Shown: positions 13,093-19,042 of the stretch, piece by piece | Layout of the letters: each line of letters starts with the position of its first letter | Position numbering within the stretch: position 1 is the stretch's first letter | Assembly: GCA_902495305.1 (NCBI GenBank) | Contig: CABUWG010000032.1 | Coordinates: forward strand, 1-19,042 | DNA from: an uncultured Pseudomonadota bacterium | GTDB taxonomy: Bacteria; Pseudomonadota; Alphaproteobacteria; RF32; CAG-239 | Direction of reading: 5' to 3' | Length of the DNA: 19,042 nucleotides | The notes under the pieces: generated by a model | Database searches by the model: none | Seen by the model: only the letters and a program-made list of their open reading frames with translations | What the model was told of the DNA's origin: nothing | Program-made: the position numbers and the translations under genes

Positions 13093-15270
13093 TTGGTAAA
13101 AATTGTCGGGGTTATGCTGACCCTGCCGTTTAATAACGTATTTGACTATCAGGCCGATGACGATGTTAACCTTGGCGATATCGTCAGGGTTTCGTTCGGT
13201 CGGGAACAGGTTATCGGGGCGGTTTGGAAAATCGGAAAATCCTGCAATCTGGAAGAGGCCAAAATTAAATCCGTCAGTGAAAGATATTCTTTTCCGCCGT
13301 TGTCTGATGCTTTAAGAAAATTTGTGGATTTTGTGGCGCAATATAATATGGCTTTTGCCGGTTTGGTGCTCAAAATGGTTTTAAGCGTGCGCAGTGTGTT
13401 TGATGATCCGAAAACATTACTGCTCTATAAGCTTTCCGGCAAGACTTTGGCTGAGGCTAAGATTAAAAATTCCGATGCGCGCTGGCGAGTGATGGATTTT
13501 TTGAAATTTGCCCCTTTCACCCGCGGGGATATCTGCAAAGGTGCCGGCGTGACGATGCCGGTTGTCAATAAGCTGATTGAGGCCGGTGTTTTGGAGGCCG
13601 TGGAAGTTGAGGACAAGTGGACGTTTGAGCCTCCGCAACCGGATTTTGGCAAGGTAAAGCTCACGCCCGAGCAGCAAAATGCCGCAGAAAATCTGGCGGC
13701 AAAAGTCGGCAATGGCTTTTCGGCAACATTGTTGGACGGGATTACCGGTTCCGGTAAAACGGAAGTTTATTTTGAGGCCGTGGCAGAGGCTCTCCGGCAG
13801 GGAAAACAAGTGTTGATCATGGTTCCGGAGATTTCTTTGACAACGCAGTGGCTCGGGCGTTTTGAGCGCCGCTTCGGGGTTAAGCCGGCCAAATGGCATT
13901 CGGCTTTGGGGAACCGCGAGAGGACGGAAACCTGGAAGGCTGTTGCGGAAGGGCAGGCACAGGTTCTGATCGGGGCGCGTTCGGCTTTGTTTCTGCCGTA
14001 TCAAAATCTGGGGCTGATTGTGGTTGACGAAAGTCACGACCATTCTTTTAAACAGGAAGACGTTGTTAATTATCAGGGGCGTGACATGGCTGTCGTACGG
14101 GCGAAGTTTGAGGGCTTTCCGATTATCCTGTCGACAGCGACGCCTTCGCTTGAGACGATTAACAATGTGGAAGAAGGCAAATATGACTGTGTGAAGCTGA
14201 CCAGCCGTTTTGCGGCGGCAGAACTTCCGGAAATCAAGGTGATTGATTTGAAAAAAGACAAGCCGGTTAGGGGCAGCTGGGGGGTGTCGTGGCTGGCGCC
14301 AAGTCTGGTGGCGGTTTTGAAAGAAAATTTGGAAAAAAACGAGCAGTCGATGTTGTTTTTGAATCGTCGCGGCTATGCACCGTTAACAATCTGCCGTGAT
14401 TGCGGACACCGGATCCAATGTCCGAATTGTACGTCCTGGCTGACAGAGCATCGTTCGCAAAAAAAACTGATTTGTCATCACTGCGGTTTTTCCATGGGTA
14501 TGCCCAAAGAATGTCCGGAATGTCATTCGGAAGAAGGCCTGACAGCCTGCGGTCCCGGTGTGGAGCGGATTGCCGAGGAAGTCAAAGCGCGTTTTCCGGA
14601 TGCGAGGATAAAAATTATTTCCAGTGATATTACGTCCAGTATGACGGAAGTTTCTGCCGTTATCAGAGAAATGGAGCAGGGGCTGGTTGATATTCTGATC
14701 GGTACGCAGATATTGGCGAAGGGACATCATTTTCCGGCACTGACACTGGTGGGGATCGTTGATGCTGATTTAGGGCTGATGGGGAGCGATCTCCGGGCTT
14801 CGGAACAAACCTATCAGCTGCTTTCTCAGGTTTCCGGGCGGGCGGGACGCGGAGAAAAAAAAGGCACGGTTTATTTGCAAACGCTGTATCCGGAAAATGC
14901 GGTTCTGAAAGCTCTGATTAACAATGACCGGCAGGAATTTCTGAAGCTGGAAAGGCAAAGCCGCAAAATTTTGAAAATGCCGCCTTTCGGTAAGTTGGCG
15001 GCGTTGATTGTATCGGGGACGAATCAGGAAGATACCGAACGGGTTGCGATCTGGCTTGGTAATGTTGCACCGAACAATGATTATATTACGACTTTGGGGC
15101 CTGCGCCGGCACCGATTTTTATGTTGCGCAACAAGTATCGTTTCCGGCTGCTTTTAAAAACGTCAAAGAATATCAGAATTCAGGATGTTATTCGCGACTG
15201 GCTGGCGAAGGTTCAACTTTCCACGCGAGTAAGGGTGGAAGTAGACATCGATCCATACTCCTTCATGTAA
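13093..15270 (+). CDS. priA: Primosomal protein N', replication restart helicase PriA
   Basis: PriA binds stalled forks and D-loops and reloads the replicative helicase. The 725-residue protein has the N-terminal DNA-binding domain (LPFNNVFDYQ, then GDIVRVSFG), Walker A DGITGSGKT (215-223), a Walker B box that reads DESHD (312-316) where DEEHD is common, and the eight-Cys zinc cluster at C434, C437, C443, C446, C461, C464, C474 and C477. Later blocks (GTQILAKGHHFPALTLVGIVDAD, SQVSGRAGRGEKKG) are typical. The start is TTG at 13093 with GGAGA 8 bases upstream; the first in-frame ATG would remove seven residues of the conserved N-terminus. A run of overlapping TATGAT-like boxes upstream (about 13045-13060) may be its promoter. 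The stop codon abuts the repeat element described next. Confidence 0.95.
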   Translation: MVKIVGVMLTLPFNNVFDYQADDDVNLGDIVRVSFGREQVIGAVWKIGKSCNLEEAKIKSVSERYSFPPLSDALRKFVDFVAQYNMAFAGLVLKMVLSVRSVFDDPKTLLLYKLSGKTLAEAKIKNSDARWRVMDFLKFAPFTRGDICKGAGVTMPVVNKLIEAGVLEAVEVEDKWTFEPPQPDFGKVKLTPEQQNAAENLAAKVGNGFSATLLDGITGSGKTEVYFEAVAEALRQGKQVLIMVPEISLTTQWLGRFERRFGVKPAKWHSALGNRERTETWKAVAEGQAQVLIGARSALFLPYQNLGLIVVDESHDHSFKQEDVVNYQGRDMAVVRAKFEGFPIILSTATPSLETINNVEEGKYDCVKLTSRFAAAELPEIKVIDLKKDKPVRGSWGVSWLAPSLVAVLKENLEKNEQSMLFLNRRGYAPLTICRDCGHRIQCPNCTSWLTEHRSQKKLICHHCGFSMGMPKECPECHSEEGLTACGPGVERIAEEVKARFPDARIKIISSDITSSMTEVSAVIREMEQGLVDILIGTQILAKGHHFPALTLVGIVDADLGLMGSDLRASEQTYQLLSQVSGRAGRGEKKGTVYLQTLYPENAVLKALINNDRQEFLKLERQSRKILKMPPFGKLAALIVSGTNQEDTERVAIWLGNVAPNNDYITTLGPAPAPIFMLRNKYRFRLLLKTSKNIRIQDVIRDWLAKVQLSTRVRVEVDIDPYSFM

Positions 15271-15392
15271 AAAAGTTTGCAAAAGGCCGGTCAAATTTGC
15301 GTTTCAAAATTCTCGTGTACCTTTTTTGTACACGTCGAATTTTGCTCCACAAATAGCACCGGTCTTTATCAAACTTTTTGAAAAAAACGCGC
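15270..15392. repeat. Structured repeat element, copy 1
   Basis: This copy is an almost complete imperfect palindrome. Outer arms 15270-15291 and 15358-15379 are 22 bases each with few mismatches (AAAAAGTTTG pairs with CAAACTTTTT, AAAGGCCGGT with ACCGGTCTTT). The inner hairpin is at 15305-15344: 8 bp, a 1x2 internal loop, 7 bp, and a loop of CTTTTTT. The left arm starts at the last base of the priA stop codon, so the element may also end priA transcripts. It matches copy 2 over about 110 bases with few substitutions and homopolymer-length changes. Confidence 0.85.
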
Positions 15393-15483
15393 TCTTTTTC
15401 TTATTATCCTCCTTAGGCATCTAGGTTCGCTACGGTTGCTGACGCTTCCCTTGCTTGCCAAGATGTTCCAAAGGGCTTGCAGA

Positions 15484-15513
15484 CAAAAACAACCATTGCT
15501 GCGGTTGTTTTTG
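15484..15513. repeat. Perfect 11-bp inverted repeat between the two repeat copies
   Basis: CAAAAACAACC (15484-15494) pairs perfectly with GGTTGTTTTTG (15503-15513) around an 8-base loop. It sits near the middle of the 15393-15573 spacer. TTAGGCATC at 15413 has its complement at 15688, beyond copy 2, suggesting the whole block is one larger unit. Confidence 0.6.
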
Positions 15514-15573
15514 CTTAGCGCTTCATATCGCGTTTTTACAGCGGCCTGAGGTGAGTATTTTTTAAGTGACCTG

Positions 15574-15681
15574 AAAGGCCGGTCAAATTTGCGTTTCAAA
15601 ATTCTCGTGTACCTTTTTGTACATGTCGAATTTTGCTCCATAAATAGCACTGGCCTTTATCAAACTTTTTGAAAAACGCGC
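15574..15681. repeat. Structured repeat element, copy 2
   Basis: Direct repeat of 15282-15392 in the same orientation, starting at AAAGGCCGGTCAAATTTGCG and ending at CGCGC. The inner hairpin (15597-15635) is kept: where copy 1 has ACACG, copy 2 has ACATG, changing a G-C to a G-T pair. The AAAGGCC/GGCCTTT outer arms also keep pairing, but the outermost AAAAAGTTTG of copy 1 is not present on the left side here. Confidence 0.85.
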
Positions 15682-15811
15682 AATACGGATGCCTAATTTT
15701 GTGCTGTTATTCCTCTTTTCTCCGCAAAGAGCGGAATGGTTAAAAGCTTGACAAAAGCTTTGAAATATGGCATTTTCTTTTTGAAAATATGAATTATTAA
15801 GACAAATTTTT

Positions 15812-16921
15812 ATGGAAAGAGAGAAGTTAATTTCAGCATTGGCCGCAAATGGCGGTAAAGGACAGATTTTTTCAGGCGGAAGCTATTTGTATGGCAATAA
15901 ACTATTGACGTTGGACGGCAAGGTTCTGGATTTGGGAAATTTCCGGAGCTGTGAAGTTTATGCAAACGGTTGGTATCTCTTGCAGAAAGCGCAAGGTGCG
16001 TTTTTGTATGACGGACAAGAGGAAATTATTTTTCGGGGTTCTTGTGTTTCTGCCGTTAAAGTTTTTGCCAACGGTTGGTATCTTATCAAATCCGGCAAAG
16101 ACGGCGTTTTATTTCAGGGAAAAGGCAAGCCGCTGGGCTTTTCTGTTCGTGATGCCGTGGTTTATGCCAATGGCTGGCACAAGCTGAAAGTCGGTAAAAC
16201 GTGGAAACTCCGGAATGGCAAAGGAGATTTGGTTTCTTCCTGTCTTTTGGATGCCGGTGTGCTGAACAACGGCTGGTATTGGCTTAAGAGTTCCGATGTT
16301 TGTACGTTGTATCGTTTTGACGGTTCAATTGCCGCCAGTGCAAAAAATATTTGTGCCAACCAGCAGGTTTATTATGTTGATGCCGGTGCTGTCTGGTATG
16401 TTTATAATTATCAAAATAAGCTGCTGGCCAAGGGCGAAAATGGCGTGGTTTATGATGCCGAAGGCAATATTCTGGCACAAAATGTTCAGGCCGTCGGGGT
16501 GACAAAGTACAATCTCTGGAAGATCAAAACATCTAAGGGCTGGTTGTTCTTTGATGTCGAAGGGAAAGCGAAGACTTTTCATTTGTCGGATGAGTTTGAA
16601 AACGGCTGGTATTGCATGGATGAACGGCTTTATAATTATAAAGACAGGAAACCGCAAAAATATCTGGTCACGTCACGCGGTCAGAAAATTGCTTATTCCG
16701 GCAGGCTGAAACTGAGCATTTTGAACGGCGCTTTTTGTCTGGCAGAAAATGACGGCTGTTCTTTTGTTTTACGAAATAACGCACGAATCGGCTTAATGGT
16801 TTCCGAGCTTATGACGCTGATTGAGAAGCAGCAGCGGATTTCTGAAACAGAAGCGGCTTATTATAATCGTTATCTGAACTTTTTGGGATGCAGGGATTAT
16901 GTTGTTAATCCCCGGGCATAA
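15812..16921 (+). CDS. NGWY-repeat protein, larger paralogue
   Basis: The 369-residue protein is not assigned to a named family. It is made mostly of about eight repeats of roughly 33-35 residues with the core ANGWY-x-L, then a Gly, an LYD-like strand and a further Gly. Clear cores have their Asn at 52, 87, 120, 153 and 264; the copies near 185, 233 and 305 are degenerate. The pattern resembles the WG-type beta repeats of bacterial repeat proteins, so a beta-solenoid or propeller-like binding scaffold is possible. There is no signal peptide or membrane span, so it is likely cytoplasmic unless exported by another route. The last about 42 residues (LMVSELMTLIEKQQ onward) are non-repetitive and helical. 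No Shine-Dalgarno site precedes the ATG; AATTATTAA lies 11 bases before it. The smaller paralogue is next downstream. Confidence 0.8.
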   Translation: MEREKLISALAANGGKGQIFSGGSYLYGNKLLTLDGKVLDLGNFRSCEVYANGWYLLQKAQGAFLYDGQEEIIFRGSCVSAVKVFANGWYLIKSGKDGVLFQGKGKPLGFSVRDAVVYANGWHKLKVGKTWKLRNGKGDLVSSCLLDAGVLNNGWYWLKSSDVCTLYRFDGSIAASAKNICANQQVYYVDAGAVWYVYNYQNKLLAKGENGVVYDAEGNILAQNVQAVGVTKYNLWKIKTSKGWLFFDVEGKAKTFHLSDEFENGWYCMDERLYNYKDRKPQKYLVTSRGQKIAYSGRLKLSILNGAFCLAENDGCSFVLRNNARIGLMVSELMTLIEKQQRISETEAAYYNRYLNFLGCRDYVVNPRA

Positions 16922-16939
16922 TGTTTCGGAATTATATAC

Positions 16940-16974
16940 AAAAAGCGTTTCATCGGGAGGTGAGACGCTTTTTT
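16940..16974 (+). terminator. Terminator of the larger NGWY-repeat gene
   Basis: AAAAAGCGTTTCA (16940-16952) pairs with TGAGACGCTTTTT (16961-16973) with one T-G pair and an 8-base loop; the stem runs into six T (16969-16974). Confidence 0.92.
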
Positions 16975-17014
16975 CTTGTGTTTGGCTTTCAAACGTGGTA
17001 ATACTCGGTTAAAA

Positions 17015-17020
17015 TATAAT
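17015..17020 (+). promoter_or_regulatory. Consensus -10 box before the smaller NGWY-repeat gene
   Basis: TATAAT is a perfect -10 box 17 bases before the ATG, but no -35 box stands at 15-19 bases upstream. If used, the leader would be only about 10 bases. It overlaps the AATTATTAA motif (17018-17026). Confidence 0.4.
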
Positions 17021-17037
17021 TATTAAATTCAATCATT

Positions 17038-17547
17038 ATGAAACAATCTCCTTTTTTATTATTAGTACAAAAGGCCGGTGCGGATATTTCAAAAATTGAT
17101 ATGACGCAATTTTTGAGCGTGGAAATTCTTGCAAACGGCTGGTATATGTTTTGGTTACAAGACGGAACGGCTCATGCTTATGATAAGGCCGGCGAGCCTG
17201 TGGATGATGGCATCTTTCGGGCTAAACGGGTCTTTGACAAAAAGTTTCGCATGATTGTTTTGTATCGGAATGGCTGGTATACCGATTATCGGGTATATCG
17301 TGCCGATTTATACCGTTCCGACGGGTCGGCCGTTGCCAGGAAAATGAAAATCTGCCGAGTGGAGGAAAATGGCTGGTACTATTTGCAGGACAGGTGCGGA
17401 AATGCATTTTTGTATGATGCAGAAGGTCAGGAAATTGTCAGCGTTAAAGATGCCGATGCAGAAGAGCACTGGATTGATGCCGGAGTTGTCAACGGAATGC
17501 GTTTTACGCATTATCGAGGACGTTTCAGTTGGCAAAAAATTTTATGA
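17038..17547 (+). CDS. NGWY-repeat protein, smaller paralogue
   Basis: The 169-residue product carries three repeats of the same type as its upstream neighbour, with Asn-Gly-Trp-Tyr at 33-36, 78-81 and 111-114 and LYD/LYR strands between them (AFLYDAEGQEI, ADLYRSDGSAV). It lacks the helical C-terminus of the larger protein. No signal peptide or membrane span is convincing, although residues 5-10 are hydrophobic. The two genes are 116 bases apart with a terminator and a -10 box between them, so they seem separately transcribed and probably arose by duplication. No Shine-Dalgarno site is visible. Function is unknown; a binding scaffold is a guess from the repeat architecture. Confidence 0.8.
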   Translation: MKQSPFLLLVQKAGADISKIDMTQFLSVEILANGWYMFWLQDGTAHAYDKAGEPVDDGIFRAKRVFDKKFRMIVLYRNGWYTDYRVYRADLYRSDGSAVARKMKICRVEENGWYYLQDRCGNAFLYDAEGQEIVSVKDADAEEHWIDAGVVNGMRFTHYRGRFSWQKIL

Positions 17548-17553
17548 TTTAAG

Positions 17554-17581
17554 AAAACCCCGAAAAATTTTTCGGGGTTTT
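17554..17581. terminator. Bidirectional terminator, perfect 28-base palindrome
   Basis: AAAACCCCGAAAAA followed by its exact complement forms a 12-14 bp stem with T-runs on both strands. It lies between two convergent genes, ending 7 bases past the stop of one and 6 bases from the stop of the other. Confidence 0.9.
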
Positions 17582-17587
17582 GGTGTA

Positions 17588-18934
17588 TCAGAATGAAATC
17601 ATACAACGGATGTAGCCTTGTCCGGTGTACCACGGTTCTTCATTTTCTTTTGTTTTACAAAGATCATAATGATCGCCATTGCCAAAATACATGGCCCAAG
17701 CGCGATATGGGCAGTTTAAGCTGACTTTGCCTTCGCTTGATGTCCAGTATACCCGACTTCCCAATGAGGTTTGGTTTAATGCTGACAAGGAAGCATTAAT
17801 GGTGTTTTTGTTGTTGTAAAGTGTCCGAAGTTGTGAATAGGCCGGCAAAAACCATTCTCCGGCAGAGGTTCCTGTTGTTTTATAGTTATAGCAGTATCCG
17901 GGGGCATGGGAGGTGGAAGATCCCAGAGAAGAAACCTCGGTGGCAGTGTTGCCTTTTCCATTATTATCAGAGGATATGCTGTAATTGTAATTGGGGGCAG
18001 ATGTATCGTTGTTAGGTCCCCAATTCTGCATATATTTTTCATCCAGACTGACAGCCAATCCATTTGCAATAACAATGCCGACAGCTGTTCCGCTGCGACA
18101 ATAAAAGTCTCCGATATTGGTGCCGCATTGGTAACATTTGTTGTATTTTCCGCCACATTTACTGCCAGATAAAGTACCATTGCAGTTTGTGGTATCATAT
18201 TTGTATGATGAGCTACAGCAGGATTGGTACGGATAATAGCAAGTTACATTGCCGCATCCGTTCTTGGTTGAACCGCCGCAACCTTCAGGGTTTGAGGTTG
18301 ATGTGCCGGACGGGCAGTTCGGATTACAGGTGTAATAACAGGTATACTCACAGCCATCTGTACCATTCGTGCCGTAGGACGAAGAGGTCAGAGAAGTATA
18401 GTTCGGACAGCCAGACGGGGTACAGCAAGTACCATAAGAAGAATCATAAGAACATCGCCCGGAATCTTTTTTGAGTTTCTGTCCTGACGGACAAGTGTTA
18501 GTATAACCGAGTTCTTTACAGGCCTTGGCGTTGTCGGTTTTGCAGGACTTGTAAAGGGGTTCGTTGTTAGGACATTGCTCAGATGGATATTGCGGAACGG
18601 AACAAGATGTTGTGCTATATCCGTTGTCCTTGCACCACTGTGTTTTAGAACATTTGAAGTAAGAAGTATCCCTGTAACATTCGGAGTCAGGGATTTTAGC
18701 GGTGTTCTCCGGACAAGAAGAAACATAACCGTTATCTTCACAGAATTTGGAATCGGAATTGATGTCCATATTATGATTTCCGTCCAGAAGCCCGCTTTCA
18801 GCACAGTCAGGCAGGAAACACACGCCACCAAAGGCAGAAGAAGGTGGGAGGAGCACCGAGAAAGCAGCGGCAACAGCAAAGACTGATACCGCAGAGTTTA
18901 GTTTCATGTGTAGCATAGTGTTCATATTCTTCAT
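17588..18934 (-). CDS. Large exported cysteine-rich protein with DUF1566/FISUMP-like C-terminus
   Basis: The 448-residue protein has a signal peptide (about 1-36: a KNMNTMLHMK start, Ala/Val-rich core, likely cleavage near SAFG). A Cys-rich region follows (about 39-280) and then a C-terminal domain (about 281-448) with the DUF1566/FISUMP-like marks GEWFLPAYSQL (359-369), YWTSSE (396-401) and the final YIRCMISF. I count 34 Cys. At least three N-terminal repeats share the form C-K/E-D-N-GY ... SC ... C-Y ... Y-x-x-C (from about 65, 101 and 139). The start is set by GGAGG 6 bases before the ATG. It is probably a disulfide-stabilised surface or periplasmic protein; adhesion or glycan binding is a guess. 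Its repeats resemble the small protein at 34-633. The C-terminal domain may have been recruited by fusion. Confidence 0.82.
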   Translation of the reverse strand: MKNMNTMLHMKLNSAVSVFAVAAAFSVLLPPSSAFGGVCFLPDCAESGLLDGNHNMDINSDSKFCEDNGYVSSCPENTAKIPDSECYRDTSYFKCSKTQWCKDNGYSTTSCSVPQYPSEQCPNNEPLYKSCKTDNAKACKELGYTNTCPSGQKLKKDSGRCSYDSSYGTCCTPSGCPNYTSLTSSSYGTNGTDGCEYTCYYTCNPNCPSGTSTSNPEGCGGSTKNGCGNVTCYYPYQSCCSSSYKYDTTNCNGTLSGSKCGGKYNKCYQCGTNIGDFYCRSGTAVGIVIANGLAVSLDEKYMQNWGPNNDTSAPNYNYSISSDNNGKGNTATEVSSLGSSTSHAPGYCYNYKTTGTSAGEWFLPAYSQLRTLYNNKNTINASLSALNQTSLGSRVYWTSSEGKVSLNCPYRAWAMYFGNGDHYDLCKTKENEEPWYTGQGYIRCMISF

Positions 18935-18940
18935 CGGCTT

Positions 18941-18945
18941 CCTCC
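18941..18945 (-). promoter_or_regulatory. Ribosome binding site of the large cysteine-rich gene
   Basis: GGAGG on the minus strand lies 6 bases before the ATG at 18934, which selects this start over the in-frame ATGs 3, 6 and 9 codons later. Confidence 0.85.
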
Positions 18946-19042
18946 CATATAAAAATTCTTTTCAGAGCACATACTCTGTCACAAATCCCGTTGGAGCAAC
19001 GCGGTCTCTGAAGCACATTGTCTCCAACTGAGTGCCGCCCGT
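18946..19042. other. Upstream region of the large cysteine-rich gene, cut by window edge
   Basis: No gene is supported. It contains two inverted repeats: CAGAG/CTCTG (18963-18978, 6-base loop) and GTTGGAG/CTCCAAC (18990-18996 and 19022-19028). These could form a structured leader or an operator, but neither was tied to a promoter. Confidence 0.35.

Larger units (their letters stand above)
15271..15811. other. Gene-free 540-base stretch after priA
   Basis: No gene is supported here. It holds the two repeat copies, the hairpin between them, and an AT-rich upstream region for the NGWY-repeat gene. That region contains TTGACA at 15748-15753 inside a duplicated AAAAGCTT (AAAAGCTTGACAAAAGCTTT), and a 5-bp stem TCCGC/GCGGA at 15721-15735. 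A -10 box 17 bases after TTGACA is poor (CATTTT), so a promoter there is uncertain. A 93-codon minus-strand frame at 15369-15650 only reads through the repeats. Confidence 0.6.

Noticed and set aside
13417..14043. 208-codon minus-strand frame inside priA
   Set aside because: It is antisense to the PriA helicase core, which is fully conserved.
15369..15650. 93-codon minus-strand frame across the repeat element
   Set aside because: It runs through two hairpins and into copy 2 of the repeat, has no ribosome site and encodes a basic, low-plausibility protein; it is best explained by the repeat itself.
15271..15811. CRISPR array
   Set aside because: There are only two copies, each about 110 bases, 180 bases apart, with no regular short repeats and spacers and no cas genes.
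18388..18879. 163-codon minus-strand frame in another phase of the large Cys-rich gene
   Set aside because: It lacks a ribosome site; the 448-residue frame has a signal peptide, GGAGG and a recognisable C-terminal domain.
1..19042. tRNA or rRNA genes
   Set aside because: I looked for cloverleaf-like T-arm sequences in the intergenic stretches and found none that could be completed; a covariance-model scan would be decisive.

Overview
The window looks like part of the chromosome of an uncultured alphaproteobacterium, possibly host- or gut-associated. The housekeeping genes (dgt, SPOR protein, nagZ, xthA, rnr, rpmG, xerC, gpsA, priA) are alphaproteobacterial in type, and dgt / SPOR / nagZ in that order recalls the alphaproteobacterial block dgt-argS-SPOR-nagZ-scpAB-tatABC. 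Several genes look lineage-specific: two cysteine-rich exported proteins, one with a DUF1566/FISUMP-like C-terminus, and two proteins built from an Asn-Gly-Trp-Tyr repeat. Taxonomy is inferred from gene content only.

Layout: 34-633 (+) is a small exported cysteine-rich protein. It converges on a cold-shock gene (682-888, -), with a hairpin between them. Next, on the minus strand, comes an Asn/Asp-rich unknown protein (1015-1446) with its own promoter. The minus-strand unit 4507 to 1605 then reads SPOR cell-division protein, M50 site-2 protease, NagZ, and a 63-residue TatA/TatB-like membrane protein, ending in a clear terminator. dgt lies upstream of this unit on the same strand. From 5815 the plus strand carries xthA, rnr (overlapping by one base) and an S41 peptidase, then rpmG with a near-consensus promoter and a strong terminator. 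xerC (-) converges on rpmG and is divergent from an unknown protein with two tandem copies of one domain (11175-11759). gpsA and priA follow on the plus strand.

After priA there is a 540-base gene-free stretch (15271-15811). It holds two near-identical copies of a roughly 110-base imperfect palindrome flanking a third hairpin. Its arms differ between copies in ways that keep G-T pairing, so it looks like a mobile or multicopy structured repeat. Downstream are the two NGWY-repeat genes (15812-16921 and 17038-17547), each followed by a hairpin terminator. The second hairpin is a perfect 28-base palindrome shared with the convergent large cysteine-rich gene (17588-18934, -).

The known genes serve envelope and cell division (SPOR, NagZ, M50, S41), nucleotide, DNA and RNA metabolism (dgt, xthA, rnr, priA, xerC), translation (L33) and phospholipid precursor synthesis (GpsA). 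No tRNA, rRNA, CRISPR array, transposase or phage gene was seen. The most novel content is the structured repeat, the NGWY-repeat pair, the duplicated-domain protein, the orphan Tat-like protein, and a shared AT-rich motif in front of three genes that lack a Shine-Dalgarno site.
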